Origin: Rattus norvegicus | Taxonomy: Eukaryota > Chordata > Mammalia > Rodentia > Muridae | Direction of reading: 5' to 3' | DNA length: 64,000 nucleotides | Assembly (NCBI RefSeq): GCF_036323735.1 | Contig: NC_086028.1 | Location: 40,404,001 to 40,468,000, forward strand | Shown: one piece after another, positions 1 through 10,865 of the stretch | How the letters are laid out: each line of letters begins with the position of its first letter | Position numbering within the stretch: position 1 is the first letter of the stretch | Program-made: the position numbers and the translations under genes | The notes under the pieces: generated by a model | Seen by the model: the letters and a program-made list of their open reading frames with translations, nothing else | What the model was told of the DNA's origin: nothing | Database searches by the model: none

Positions 1-112
1 AAATAGGGCCTTAATATATAGCCCAAGATATATTCAAATCTACCATCCTCCTGCCTGAGCCTTCTGACTTCTGTGATTTAAGGCATGTACCACTATGTCT
101 ACCTTGAATCAT
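1..112 (-). repeat. B1-like SINE fragment
   Basis: Reads as the reverse complement of a B1 (7SL-derived) element. The landmarks are an altered 'tagcccaag' followed by 'catcctcctgcctgagccttc' and 'ggcatgtaccac'. It is diverged and cut by the window edge. Confidence 0.55.
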
Positions 113-117
113 TATTC

Positions 118-326
118 ATTTGTTTTGAGAAAAGGCCTCTAACTGGCCTCAAAATCACCATGTAACCAAGGATGACCTCAGACTTCCGATCCTCTTGCCT
201 CTACCACCTGAGGGTTGAGTAAGCGTCCACACCTGATGTATGTGGTGCTAGGAATCCATCCAAGACTTTGCACACCTAGGCAAGCACTCTACCAACTGAG
301 ATAGGCTTCCAGCTCCTCAATTTTCT
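118..326 (-). repeat. B4-type SINE (B1 fused to ID-like head)
   Basis: A reverse B1-like body (119-235) is followed by a reverse ID-like, tRNA-derived segment with 'aggcaagcactctaccaactgag' like content near 282-305. That order is the B4 architecture. Old and diverged. Confidence 0.6.
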
Positions 327-344
327 GTTTTATGAAGTGTAAAC

Positions 345-412
345 TGAACCCAGAGCATTGTTCTTGTTAAGCAAGGACTCGGCCACTGGATTACATCCCA
401 GGCCCCAGCTCC
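345..412 (-). repeat. ID-like SINE fragment
   Basis: A reverse ID-like remnant: 'gaacccagagcattgttc' followed by 'gttaagcaaggactc' and 'catcccaggccccagc'. Short, with no flanking duplication visible. Confidence 0.4.
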
Positions 413-419
413 TGTGTTT

Positions 420-1000
420 TAATCTTTGCAGAGTGCTTGATCATACATAGACAATGCCATTTCCCTAAGCAATCCCTCATGGTCATATACCAAAGTGACT
501 CCTGATGATATTTCTTAAGTCCCTTGTGCATATTTTACCTCCAAGAAAAGAGCTGAGGTCTGCATCTTGCTTTAGCCTTTCTTGAGGTCAGAGAGATTGC
601 TGGAACCGCTGTCTTTGGGAGTTCTACAATGTGTTGCCTCCAACAGCAACAGACCTGAATAGAAAGTCAAATTCATTTTCTTTAATTAATCTCATCTTTG
701 GGGGCAGTTATTGCAAACTAGGCAAGGTGGGTTTAGAAAGGGAAGTTGGAATCGAGCTTGCATCTCTAGGTAGCTGATCCTGGACCACATCTTCCATGCA
801 GTATTAATTAAAAAAGCTGGTGCCAGTGCCCAGAGAAGGGCTTGCTGCAGCATGCTTCCTGGAGATGGACTCTGGATTTCTACCGATGGAACAGAGCAAA
901 AATAACCAAGCCAATATCACCCTGCTTCAAAGATAGAATATTCTAAAACATGAAGGTACTGTATATGGTTGGAGGTACAGCTCTCTCTTATTCATCTTGT
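420..1000. other. Unique sequence, no feature recognised
   Basis: No long open frame, RNA gene or repeat that I recognise. Base composition is unremarkable. Confidence 0.4.
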
Positions 1001-1002
1001 TG

Positions 1003-1090
1003 AGGTTTTGTGTTTAAAGCAGGATGATACTCTATAGCCCATGCTGGCTTTGCCCTTGTACTCTTGATTCAGCCTCCCTACCTCTAGGCA
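1003..1090 (-). repeat. Degenerate B1-like fragment
   Basis: Reverse B1 landmarks are present but eroded: 'ctctatagcccatgctggc' followed by 'cttgattcagcctccctacc'. Confidence 0.4.
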
Positions 1091-1159
1091 AATAGTTCTA
1101 GTTATATGTATGTACTCCTATGTCTGTCTGGTCACTGTTTGACTTAAATTTGTTTTTAA

Positions 1160-1265
<106 letters not shown>

Positions 1266-1420
1266 TCATGCAACAGTGCACATGCATACATGTGAAGATC
1301 AGAGGACAGTTTCCAGGAGACAGATTTCATCTTCAACCATGTAAGTCCACATGGTCCAAACTCAGGTCCTCAGGCGTGGCAGCAAGCATCTTTACCCACT
1401 GAAGCATCTCATCTTCCTTA
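1266..1420 (-). repeat. B2/B4-superfamily tRNA-derived SINE
   Basis: Reads in reverse as a tRNA-derived SINE: 'gaagatcagaggacagttt', then 'aaactcaggtcctcagg', then 'agcaagcatctttacccact'. The TG tract at its left is the expected position of the element's own CA-rich tail. The copy at 39492-39650 looks like the same subfamily. Confidence 0.55.
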
Positions 1421-1511
1421 AAAATATTGTTTATGCAGAAGATTTTTATGGAGGTTGTATTTGATTTTAGCTGTAGGGAACTAACTACGGTTTAAGACAA
1501 AAGGCATTTGA

Positions 1512-1645
1512 GCACTGTGGATGAGACTCAGTTGAAAGAGTTCTTATCTAGTGTGTGGGAGACCCTGGTCTCCCTCTTTAGCCATGCAAAAGCTGGGCAT
1601 GATAGAGCATTCCCAGTAGTAATGCCTTATTTGCAGTGTTGAAGC
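1512..1645 (+). repeat. ID/B4-like SINE, degenerate
   Basis: A forward tRNA-like head ('gagactcagttgaaagag') is followed by B1-like 'aaaagctgggcatgatagag'. Strongly diverged. Confidence 0.4.
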
Positions 1646-1967
1646 CGCAGAGGTTAATCTTCTTCTAGTCCACACTTAGACCCCACCCACCTTCCATTCA
1701 TTATAGGCTTCTGTTAAAAAGATAATTGATGATAAAAGATTAATAATTTTTGTACAAAATGAATATGTACTAAGTATTTTTATTTAAGTCATTTAACATT
1801 TGAGATCATAACCATTTCATTGAAGACTCAGTGTGATTAGCCATGGACTCTACTAAGAGAACACATGGGGATAGAACTAGTTGCTTGCACAAGGTAGGGG
1901 GCATTGTCTCCCTTCAGAGTTCACTAGGATGTCTGAATATGTTAATTATTTTACATAGATACCAGAT
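1646..1967. other. Unique AT-rich sequence
   Basis: Nothing recognised. No coding signal. Confidence 0.4.
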
Positions 1968-2325
1968 GTTATAGTTTTAACTGTCAACTTGACACAACCT
2001 AGAATCATATCATAAGGGAATTTCACTTGAGGGATTGTGCAGAACAAATTGGCCCTTGGGGGTGTGTCGTAACTTTTAATTGATAGAGAAGGGTTCATCC
2101 CACTGTGGGTGGCACTGTTCCCTAGTCAGGTGGTGCTGGGAAAAGAAAGCTGGATAAGTGCAGGCAAGTGAGTCAGTAGAATTCCTCCGTGGTTTCTAGT
2201 TCTAGTTCCTTCTTGAGTTCCTGATCCAACTTTCCTCAATGATGAACTTTGACTTGGAAGTATAAACCCTAGAATTATTTTTCCTAGCAATGTTGTTTAA
2301 ACTTTGTCTTTACATTTCAACCTCT
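1968..2325 (+). mobile_element. Solo MaLR-type LTR (MT-like)
   Basis: It matches the MaLR LTR copies at 32808-33202 and 46483-46888. All share the 'gtcaacttgacacaa' start region, a 'ccactgtgggtggcac' block, and a 3' polyadenylation-signal-like 'tataaaccct' region. Non-coding. No internal region is adjacent, so it is a solo LTR. Confidence 0.65.
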
Positions 2326-2849
2326 AACTAAGTTAATATGCCTTGAGGTCATTTATAACTGTGTTCAAATTCTGCTTTCATATTCTATATTCCACCTTGT
2401 TCAGAATCACCTGGCTTTTCAGAGAAACATTGGAACCAATCTCACTACCTTTCCAATGCCACATGCTTCTTATTTTTCCTTTGTGACCCATTCATGGTCC
2501 TGATTCAGAACAATGTGGGTATGTGTGTGAGATGACACAAGATCATGCACTGGAAGCAGCCAGCTGTTGAAAGCAGTGTTCCCCCTCCAAGTGTGTTAGG
2601 AAAAACATGTGGGGGTAGGGAAATAATATGTTTGTGTCTTCATATGCTGTTCTGAGTCAGTAGGTCCAGGAAAACCAATCTTCTCTTTTATGAGACTACT
2701 GTAAAAACCCGAGACAAAAGTTTCTCATTCCTTGTTACCATGCTTGCTGTGCTGTTCACTATATAAAGAGGATGACCTTTGTTCAGGTATATATTTTTTT
2801 AGAATAGACTCTCTTACATTAGAACAGGAGAGACTGAAGCTCTTCTGAG
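2326..2849. other. Unique sequence
   Basis: No recognisable gene or repeat. It may include the eroded 5' part of the LTR remnant that follows. Confidence 0.35.
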
Positions 2850-3003
2850 TACACCAGACCCACTCTTGGGTAAACATCAGTAATAATTATCTTTCGTCTT
2901 TTGTGCGGCATCGCCACAGTAAGCCAGATAAATCCTTTCCTTGCCCTGAGTTGCTTTTGATCTGAATGTTTTTTTTTCAGTGTAACAGAATGAAACCAGG
3001 ACA
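2850..3003 (+). mobile_element. MaLR LTR 3' remnant
   Basis: 'cagtaagccagataaatcc' followed by 'gagttgcttttgatc' and an end 'gaaaccaggaca' matches the terminal block shared by the other MaLR LTRs here. The 5' part is not recognisable. Confidence 0.5.
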
Positions 3004-4470
3004 AATATCTACCAGCTTATAGCATTCTGAAACTGCTCCCTAACACACCTGATCTGTGGAAGACGGTGCTGTGAAGCCTAGCAGTGCCTCACAGCCAGCA
3101 GGTCTGCGTCTGAGGCTCCTGGTCTTGAGTGCCTCTCAAACATGGACTCTTTTTATTTTTTCCTGGTGCTTCATGGCCTTCTGCTTCCTTTGGGTTTGAC
3201 TTGTGGTTGCTTCCAGAATGTCTATTGGTTGATACAAACCACTCTGCCTGGTTATAGAAGAACCCATGGAAGCCGTGGCAGAGATGTCCTTTGATGTGAC
3301 CAGGTTGAGATAGTAAGTGGAAGTCTTTCTGCTTTTAGCTTGTGTCCAGGCTCAGGACCTGCTGCTTAAATGGCCTCAAGTTCTTGGCCCTGAAGTCCAT
3401 TTGCAAAATGATGGAGGTCCCCACACTGATTGGACAGTTCTTGAGAGTTGAGGAGGAGGCATTTCCTTTATCCCCTTTGTCAACGTCAAGGAGCAAGGCA
3501 GGCTCTGTCCCTCATGATCTTCCTGTCCTGGAGTGAAGGGATTGGCAGTCTTTGTCTAGATTCTAGCATCACAGGGGCTGTGTGCCATATGTACATGGTA
3601 TTGCTTTTAAGAGTACTGAGAGCAAAACAAAGAGACGCTGTGCTGTGGGTCTCATCTCAGGGAGAGATTCCTGGTAGGACAGATTTCAGAGGGGTCTATC
3701 TTGGCCTTCACGGCCCAATGTGGAAGGTTCAGTGCAGCATGTCAGGCCTGAAGGAACCTCTGAGCGGGTGCCTGCCACTGTTCTGTATCCAGAAGTGTAG
3801 CTGCCAACCTGGCTGAGACCATGCCAGAAACAGGGAGAGGGGTTGGCTTTGCCAGCAGAGAGGGTGCACACATTCCCCTCCCAGCACAGAGTCTAACCAG
3901 GGGGATATGTTAAGCCACCCACCCAGCTTTCCTGACAGGGCCTCCCAGAACTCTCCAGGCTCACTCTCACTCCTGTTACTGTTTTCAGTTCCTGAGCCAA
4001 GGTACTGTAGTTGCCAGCACCCCCTTTGACCCCAAGACAAGTCTGCTTGTCTATTCCATTTCCCAGCTTCAGCATGTTCTCACCTATGCGTTTTGGTAAC
4101 TCAATTATCCTACCAATAGTCTAGCCTTTAAGTCATCAGATAAATGTTTCTGGGGCAGAGGGCATTACTTAGAATCTGGAAGAGACATGCTGGAGACACG
4201 GGGGATAACTACAGACTGGTAAACTGTGGAGGGAGAGACAGAGGCCAGAGAGACTAATACGGGGCCTTGGGTAAACTGTAATGTGGGAGGGACTCTCTGA
4301 GGTGGAGACTTTTATCTGGAGACTTGATGGATACTTCATAGGCCTCTGCAGTGCAATTAGGGTTCGGTCAGGGGAAGGAGAGGTTCAGGAGGATTGAAAT
4401 AGAAGAGACATCTGATTTGAGAGGCACAAAGAAGGCTGCGTGGTTCCTGCTGAAGAAGCTGTGTGTATGC
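3004..4470. other. Unique, repeat-poor sequence
   Basis: About 1.4 kb without repeats I recognise. It contains overlapping open frames of 122 codons (3448-3816, plus) and 103 codons (3729-4040, minus). Neither shows a domain, a signal peptide or a bias that would separate it from chance. Confidence 0.45.
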
Positions 4471-4705
<235 letters not shown>

Positions 4706-5082
4706 CAAAGACAGAAATAGCATCCACAGAGGGGTAGGAGTAGAGGACCACTGTGTGGGAACCATCTTAGATGCCTTTATTCAGAGTGCAGAGGATTCTA
4801 GAAGGGTCTTAATGGGAAAAGAGAGAGACCAGTGTCTCACTAGATGTGGAGAACAGGTTGAGAGGGGTCAGCTGAGATGGTATTAGGGAGGCTATTCTGA
4901 GAGAAGGACAGACAGCAGTGACCTTGGAGGAAAAACTCCCATACAGATAGACTTGAACTGTGGTCCATCCCACTGGAACCAAAGCTTCCATTCTTACCAG
5001 GAGTGGTAACTGATGGTCTTTCTTTTAGTGACAACTGTGGGCATATATTGTTCTCATCAGGAGGAGTTCATGTAGGGTGATG
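4706..5082. other. Unique sequence
   Basis: No gene or repeat recognised between the microsatellite and the LTR. Confidence 0.4.
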
Positions 5083-5411
5083 TGGTGGTTTGAATATGCT
5101 TGGCTAAGGAGTGTTGCTATTAGGAGGTATGGCCTTGTTGGAGTGAGTGGAGTGTGGCCTTTTTGGAAGCAGTGTATCACTAACAGCATGGACTTTAAGA
5201 CCCTCATCCTAGCTGCCTAGAAATCAGTCTTCTGTTTGCTTTTGGAATAAGGTATAGAACTCTCAGTTCCTTCCTCATCATGCCTACCTGGACACTGCTA
5301 TGCTCCTGCCTTGTTGATAATGGACTGAAGCTCTGAACCTGTAAGCCAGCCCCAATTAAGTGTTGTCTTTTTTAGAGTTGCCTTGGTCATGGCAGTAAAA
5401 GTCTAAGACAG
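5083..5411 (+). mobile_element. Solo MaLR-type LTR (family A)
   Basis: About 330 bp, from 'tgtggtggtttgaatatgc' to 'gtctaagacag'. Internal blocks are shared with the copies at 14644, 23315 and 24265: 'ggccttgttgga', 'gataatggactgaa', 'cagccccaatta' and 'gagttgccttggtcatgg'. TG...CA-like ends and a late AATTAA-type signal fit an LTR. Family name is from memory. Confidence 0.75.
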
Positions 5412-5511
5412 GTGATAAAGGGAAGTTTGAGATGAGCTTTCTCATTAACTTGGAACTATGGGTAGCCTGCCTCAGTGTCTTCTAAGAATGGGTATGAAAA
5501 TGGAACTCCCC

Positions 5512-5735
5512 ACTTCAAGACAGGGAGGGCCTCATATAGTCCAAACTAGCCTTGAACTCACTTCATACCAATGGATGACCTTCAACTTCTTGATTCTTCT
5601 GCTTCTGCCTCCAGTATGCTGGGATTAGAGATACGCACAGCACACCCAGTTCTCTGTGGTACTGGTGGTCAAACCCAGGGCTTCCTGAATACTAGGCACG
5701 TACTCTATCAAGTGATCTATATCCCTAGCTACGTG
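5512..5735 (-). repeat. B4-type SINE
   Basis: A reverse B1-like body ('tatgctgggattagagatacg' region) is followed by a reverse ID-like head ('caaacccagggcttcctgaa'). Confidence 0.65.
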
Positions 5736-5839
5736 TTGTTTTAGTGAAGTCTACATGTGTGGGATATAAAATACATCCAGTGAGCAATTATTTCTGGGGT
5801 AAAATTCGAGGCTTATGATGAAGTTCCGTTTAGTCAAGG

Positions 5840-5990
5840 ATTGCACTGTATCTCCTTGGAGCTGGAATCAGAGGCGGTTCTAAGCCACCCAACATGATAG
5901 GAACTTAATGTAGGTTCCAGGAATCAAACCCAGATCCTCTGGAAGAGCAGCAAGTGCTCTTAACCCCTAGGGCATCTCTCCAGCTCCCCT
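5840..5990 (-). repeat. B3/B2-superfamily SINE
   Basis: Ends in the diagnostic reverse tRNA head: 'gagcagcaagtgctcttaac' followed by 'ggcatctctccagctcc'. First of three same-orientation SINEs in a row. Confidence 0.75.
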
Positions 5991-5994
5991 GGCT

Positions 5995-6212
5995 CCCCGG
6001 ATTTATTTCTTCAGTGTATGTGCGTATGTCTGAGTTTAAATGCACCACACGAGTGCAGGTGCTCCCAAAGGCCAGTATAGGGAGTCAAATCTTCAGGAAC
6101 TAAAGTTACAGGAGGTTATGGATGCCAAGTGGGTGCTGGGAACTGAACCAAATCCACATGCTTTGCAAAACCAGTAATCATTCTTAACTGAGGAGCCATC
6201 TTCCCAACTCCT
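5995..6212 (-). repeat. B3/B2-superfamily SINE
   Basis: A reverse SINE with 'gtgggtgctgggaactgaac' and a degraded tRNA head ending 'ggagccatcttcccaac'. It directly follows the previous copy. Confidence 0.7.
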
Positions 6213-6224
6213 GGTTTTATTTTT

Positions 6225-6432
6225 TAAAAAAATATTTTGATGGATATTTGTGTGTGCCTGTGTGCATTTATGGGTGGCATGAGTGTGCATGTATCCATAG
6301 AGAAAAGAGGTTGGATCCCTTAGATCTGAGGTCACAGGTTACGTACGTTAACATGTGGGTGCTGAGAACTGAACTCACATCCTCCCCAAGAGCATCCAGG
6401 GCTCTTTTCCACCAAGCAGCTCTCCAGTCCCT
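6225..6432 (-). repeat. B3/B2-superfamily SINE
   Basis: A third reverse copy with 'catgtgggtgctgagaactg' and 'gcagctctccagtccc'. The AT-rich left end (6218-6240) corresponds to the reverse A-rich tail. Confidence 0.7.
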
Positions 6433-6589
6433 CGATTGATATTATTTTGAAGACAATGTAGTTACCTGCTTGGTTACTTCCTTCATGTTGCAAAGTTAAA
6501 TATGATCTCTTTAGAAAATATTAAAAACACCAGTAAGCAAATGAAACAAAAACCCTCTATGATCTTCCTAGAGAGCTAGCTACTAACCA

Positions 6590-7250
6590 TTGAGCTGCAT
6601 TTATTTAAAACTTTTTTCGGTGCATGCAGAAATTATGCACACTAGATTGCACTATTTTATAACACCGTTTTTCTTTATCTCAAAACACATCTGAATTATA
6701 TTTTTCTCATGCACAATATGATTTTAGACTTTGTTATGTTTTCATGGCGTTTAACTTTGGGAGAGACTGTGGTATACTGAAGTAAGTCTCCCTAGGTGGA
6801 GTGTAAGTTGCTTTCAGGTTGGTTTTTATTTATTTTTTTGCCTTTTATGAAAATATTAGAAGAAGCATCAATGTAGCTAAGTAATGAAAGTATGCATAAC
6901 CTTTTTCCTCAGGGTAATTTCTTACCAGTAGAAATTCTTGGTCAAATAAGCAAACATTCCTTTTTTTGTGTGTGTTTTGTTTAATTTATTTCTCTAAGTC
7001 CTGGAAATGAATGGGAGACATGTAATTTTAAAATCCATTTTTATTTATACTGGAATGAGTAAGGTTTTTTTTCCTGATTGAAAAATTTTAATAACCACAA
7101 AATATTTCATTAGTAATAGTTTTGTATCCCGAGGAGAAGTGTGCACTTCCCCGGAGTTTCAAAAGCTCATTCTTGTTCTTTGAATCATGAACTTGACTCT
7201 TATAACCCTGGAGGTGGGCAGAGAGACATTATAATTTCTCATTATATTTT
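6590..7250. other. AT-rich sequence, possible ancient L1 remnant
   Basis: Mostly AT-rich. The stretch around 6905-6960 resembles a motif seen in very old mammalian L1 3' regions (reverse), where a run like 'gggtaatttcttaccagtag' precedes 'ttggtcaaat'. This is suggestive only. Confidence 0.3.
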
Positions 7251-7252
7251 AA

Positions 7253-7253
<1 letters not shown>

Positions 7254-7314
<61 letters not shown>

Positions 7315-7321
7315 ATGTATG
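7254..7321. repeat. (TG)n(TATG)n microsatellite
   Basis: TG runs 7254-7298, followed by about six TATG units. Confidence 0.97.
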
Positions 7322-7414
7322 CATGGTGTATGTGTTCCTGTATTGCATGTATGTGTACATGTATGGGTCTGTGTGTGTCAAGGCTAGAACATCTTCTCAA
7401 TCATTCTACACCTT

Positions 7415-7563
7415 ACTCTTTGAGACAGAGTCTTCCACTGAGCCTGGAACCTGCTGATTTAGTTAAGTGGGCTGCCTTTTAAGACCAGGAACCTTCTCAT
7501 TGTGTCTTGTATGGCAGTGCTGAGAATAGCACTTAGGTCTCCATGACTGTGTGACAATCATGT
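7415..7563 (-). repeat. tRNA-derived SINE (B4/RSINE-like)
   Basis: Begins 'ttgagacagagtcttccact' and passes into an eroded reverse tRNA-like head. The same subfamily appears at 21020, 21830, 22905, 27515 and 36335 (all reverse) and at 28521, 47850 and 49428 (forward). Confidence 0.5.
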
Positions 7564-7564
7564 T

Positions 7565-7690
7565 ATAGGTATAGCCATCTTCCCAGATCAGAGGAAGAAA
7601 TCAAGACTCAGAGGAATGAGGTTCGAGTCACTCAGCTTGTCAGTGATGGAGTAGAGCCTGCTACCCTTCCGTGTTGTCCCCTGCAGCCTG
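7565..7690 (+). repeat. MIR SINE
   Basis: Carries the MIR core order: 'agaggaagaaatcaagactc', then 'agaggaatgaggttcgagt', then 'cactcagcttgtcagtgatg'. An ancient mammalian SINE. Confidence 0.6.
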
Positions 7691-8244
7691 CCCACCTTCG
7701 CTCAGCACGGCAGAGACCATTCATCTTTACATCATGTTCATGTGACAGACACCATTAGATCCATGTGCTCACCAGACCTGGGTTTCTAAGTTGTATGCCA
7801 CACCATTTAAAAAAAATCTATCACTCTAGATTTTTTTCTCGCACTATAATGCTTTCTCAGGTTACAGATGGGTAGGTTTCTAGTGGACAGTGGACATGGG
7901 GAAACCATATCTGAAGGAGTGAGAATAAAGTTGTGTGGGCAGAAATCAGAATGAAGGCTTTAGCTTGGCCTCTGTTGGGCTACTCTTTGACCCCAGAGAC
8001 ATGCTGTGGCCTCTAGCATCAAAACCATTTTTCTGCTTCTGATGGTTGGGCTTTTTCATATGCTGTTCTGTTACCTTAGAAATAAGCCTGGCATGATGTT
8101 TTCCTTCTACCTCCCTGACTTCACTCCATTGCTTTGCTGTGTGGGCCTTTATGTGTCTGGCTGGGCAAGCTCTTGCCTTAGCATACATGCAGGGAGAGGT
8201 GTCTATGGAGAAGTTGAGAGAACACACTGGAAGTATGGCAAAGA
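7691..8244. other. Unique sequence
   Basis: No gene recognised. The plus open frame 8006-8329 (107 codons) runs into the SINE that follows and has no domain I can name. Confidence 0.4.
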
Positions 8245-8500
8245 AAACTGGAATGGAAATCGGGGAACTGGCTTGTTGCTTAAATGTGAAGGCCAGTGTT
8301 CAGATCCACAGAGCCCACGTCAAAGCTGAGCAGATATGACAGCCACATGTAATACCAGCACACAGGAGGCAGCAGATCCTGCGAGCTGGCCAGCCAGACT
8401 AGCCTAAGCAGTTGGTTCTGATTTGTTTCAGCAAAATATCTTGACTCAGTAAATAAAGTACAGAACACTAGAGGAAGATAGTCAATGTCAGCTTTGGGCC
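8245..8500 (+). repeat. tRNA-derived SINE (B4/RSINE-like), diverged
   Basis: A degraded head ('aactggcttgttgcttaaat') is followed by 'cacatgtaataccagcacac' and 'gctggccagccagactagcc'. These are blocks of the dimeric SINE also seen at 28521. Confidence 0.5.
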
Positions 8501-8505
8501 TTTAC

Positions 8506-8508
<3 letters not shown>

Positions 8509-8553
<45 letters not shown>

Positions 8554-8594
8554 ACACGCATGTAAGTGCAAACACACACACACACACACACACA
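8509..8594. repeat. (TG)n ... (AC)n inverted dinucleotide pair
   Basis: About 39 bases of TG (8509-8547), a 23-base spacer, then about 24 bases of AC (8571-8594). The arms are complementary and can fold on themselves. Confidence 0.95.
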
Positions 8595-8599
8595 TTCAC

Positions 8600-9430
8600 A
8601 CACCCTTTCACCAGTACAAACAAAATAAGCTAGAAGACTCAGCTGGGGGTGCTTCGAGAACCTTGATATTGAGCAAGGCATTTGTGCATTGTCACGTAGG
8701 CAAAGGGAAGTCACAGAGGAACTCGCAGCTTGTGGCCAACATCCTGACATCCTGTCTTGGAGCAGTTGCCTGCTGTCTCCCTCAGCTTCTCTCCCTCAGT
8801 CTCCTCTTTGCTGTCTCTCCTCCCAGTGGGGAGCATCACTGAAAGGTGAGGCAGCTGTTCACATCTCCTTTACAATGGAGGTGTTGCAGTTCTTCCTTCC
8901 CTCAGAGGTTATCACACAATGGCTTTCTGGTAGAGAGACAAGCAGCCTTGGCTCCTCTCTCTTGGGTACAGACTGGGGCACACAGCCTTGCACTACTACA
9001 TCATGCTGGTGTCTGATTGGCCAAGTGGGGCTTTAGGCAGGAGAAGGAAGGGTTTCATTAGCTGTTGCCAAGGGGTGCACGCTTGGTTGCTTTACAGTGA
9101 TTGGTTTGTGGGAGGTCTCTTCATCCCTAGGCGAGCTCCTCGGATATAACCTGGATATGTGCAGAAGAGTGCCAAAAAAGAATTGTCAAAACCTGGGTTC
9201 CCTCCTGGTCAGGCTTTATTTTGATGAAGCCCCCCTGTTCATATTTGTGAGGTTAATACAACCTTCCCCTCTCTCCATCACAGGGCCAATTTGAGGATAA
9301 CATGAGAAGCAATACAAGCAGAGTATCTGGTGGTCCATGCAATTTTCAGACTTTCAGCAAAGGGGCAGAAGTGTTTGCATGCGAGAAATAGCATCTCATC
9401 CAATGACCATTATAGGGATAATCATAGGGA
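8600..9430. other. Unique sequence
   Basis: No repeat recognised. The plus frame 8689-9036 (115 codons) has no domain or plausible exon boundaries that I can defend. Confidence 0.4.
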
Positions 9431-9432
9431 TA

Positions 9433-9468
9433 CATACATACACACACACACACTATATATATATATAT
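9433..9468. repeat. (CATA)n(CA)n(TA)n microsatellite
   Basis: 'tacatacata' is followed by CA 9440-9453 and TA to 9468. Confidence 0.93.
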
Positions 9469-10027
9469 CTCCAATATATATGTTTGGCTTATAAAAGGAA
9501 TGAAATATCCAGAGGCTATGGTCATTGAAGCAGGTAATTTGAGTGCTGAACAATCCTCTCAGGGCAACATAACCTTGTGTATATTTAAAGTTTTACACTA
9601 TGAAGTTCCTAGAACCCACCAGAGAAGTTTCTTTGTGTAGAGGATGATGGTTAATGCAAAAGCTCATGAGAATGAGTATCAGAGGACTGTTCATGACAAA
9701 TGGATAATCTAAATCACATCCTTTGTCCTCAAGGCTTAAGGACCATTGAGAAAGAAAGACGGAGCGATTGTAAGATCCAGAGAGTCAGAGAGGACATGAA
9801 TGAAACAGTGTCTTGTGACACAATGGGTCACTGCACTCATGAGCTCATAGCAGCCATGGCTGCTTTCACAAGGTCTACACAGGATCAAGCCAGTTAGCAT
9901 TCCAATACAGAATAAGAGGTGTGGGTCCCTCACAAGACCCTCATCCCTGACTTCTTGGGAAGAGAGAATCAGATTTCTTTAGGTGTTTGGCGCCTAATAG
10001 GTTGACCATAGTCCTGTGGATGGCCAA

Positions 10028-10141
10028 TCTGGTGGTTTGATTTAAAATGATCCCCCATAGGCTCAGGTATTTGAATGCTTAGTCATCAGGGAGTCACTAT
10101 TTGAGAAGGATTAGGAGGTCTGGCCTCATTGGAGGGAGTGT

Positions 10142-10216
<75 letters not shown>

Positions 10217-10453
10217 TGTGTGTTGGGGGGGGTGTTGAGGTTTCAAAAGCCCACACTTGCCCATTTCTCTCAGGATCTCAGGATCTGGATGGAGTTCTCA
10301 GCTCCTGCTCCAGGACTATGCCTACCCACATGCTGCCATGAGCTCAACCATGCTTAGTCCCTGAAATTGTAATCAAACTCCCAATTGAATGTGTTCTTTT
10401 ATAAGAGTTGCCTTGGTCATGGCATCTCTTCACACCAATAGAACACTAAGACA
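10028..10453 (+). mobile_element. MaLR-type LTR (family A) inside L1
   Basis: Runs from 'tggtggtttgatttaaaatg' to 'gaacactaagacag'. It contains 'gagttgccttggtcatggc' at its 3' end. A TG microsatellite (10144-10223) has grown in its middle. It splits the surrounding L1 3' UTR. Confidence 0.7.
10144..10223. repeat. (TG)n microsatellite with CG interruptions
   Basis: TG repeats with one TTTG interruption and a terminal 'tgcgcgtgtg'. Located within an LTR. Confidence 0.96.
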
Positions 10454-10511
10454 GCCTCTTACCCTTGAGTATGTGGGTGGCCCAAATTGGATTTGGTAGA
10501 CTATATAAAGA

Positions 10512-10722
10512 AAGGTGGTTGTGTTAGTAGAGAAAGCCAAAATGTTAAAAGCACTGTCTGCTTTTCTAGAGGACAAAGGTTTGATTCCCAGAACCCACAT
10601 GGCAGCTCACAACTGTCTATAACTTCACATCCAGAGAAACTGATGCCTTCTTCTTGCCTCTGCAGACAATGCATACAATGTGGTGCACATCCACTAAAGT
10701 AAAATAAAATTTGAAAACAAAC
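10512..10722 (+). repeat. B3/B2-superfamily SINE inside L1
   Basis: Forward element with 'cacatggcagctcacaactg' and 'tggtgcacatccac', ending in an AAAT/AAAC-rich tail (10699-10727). It interrupts the old L1 3' UTR. Confidence 0.75.
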
Positions 10723-10865
10723 AAACTTGGGAGAAGATGGGAAGGCAGGGGGTGGATCTGGGAGGAGCTGGGGGAGGACTGGGGGAAGGAATATGCTTAA
10801 ATACATTGATGCAAGGATGAAATTCCCAGAGAGTCAATACAATGTCTTTTTTAAAATAAAAGCTT

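Larger units (their letters stand above)
9680..10865 (+). mobile_element. Old L1 3' UTR region, interrupted twice
   Basis: Three pieces appear collinear with a rodent L1 3' UTR. Piece one is 9680-10027, including 'gtgacacaatgggtcactgc' and 'gatcaagccagttagcattc'. Piece two is 10454-10511, 'gagtatgtgggtggccc'. Piece three is 10723-10865, G-rich 'gggggaggactgggggaagg' and an A-rich end. A MaLR LTR and a B3-type SINE fill the gaps. The 5' truncation point is unclear. Confidence 0.6.

Noticed and set aside
3448..4040. Overlapping 122- and 103-codon frames on opposite strands
   Set aside because: No recognisable protein features, and mutual overlap is typical of chance frames in GC-richer sequence.
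5083..5411. Non-autonomous hAT-type DNA transposon for the family A repeat
   Set aside because: I first considered this, but no terminal inverted repeats or 8-bp duplications are visible. TG...CA-like ends, a late AATTAA-type signal, and a polypurine-like site before the copy at 53885 favour an LTR.
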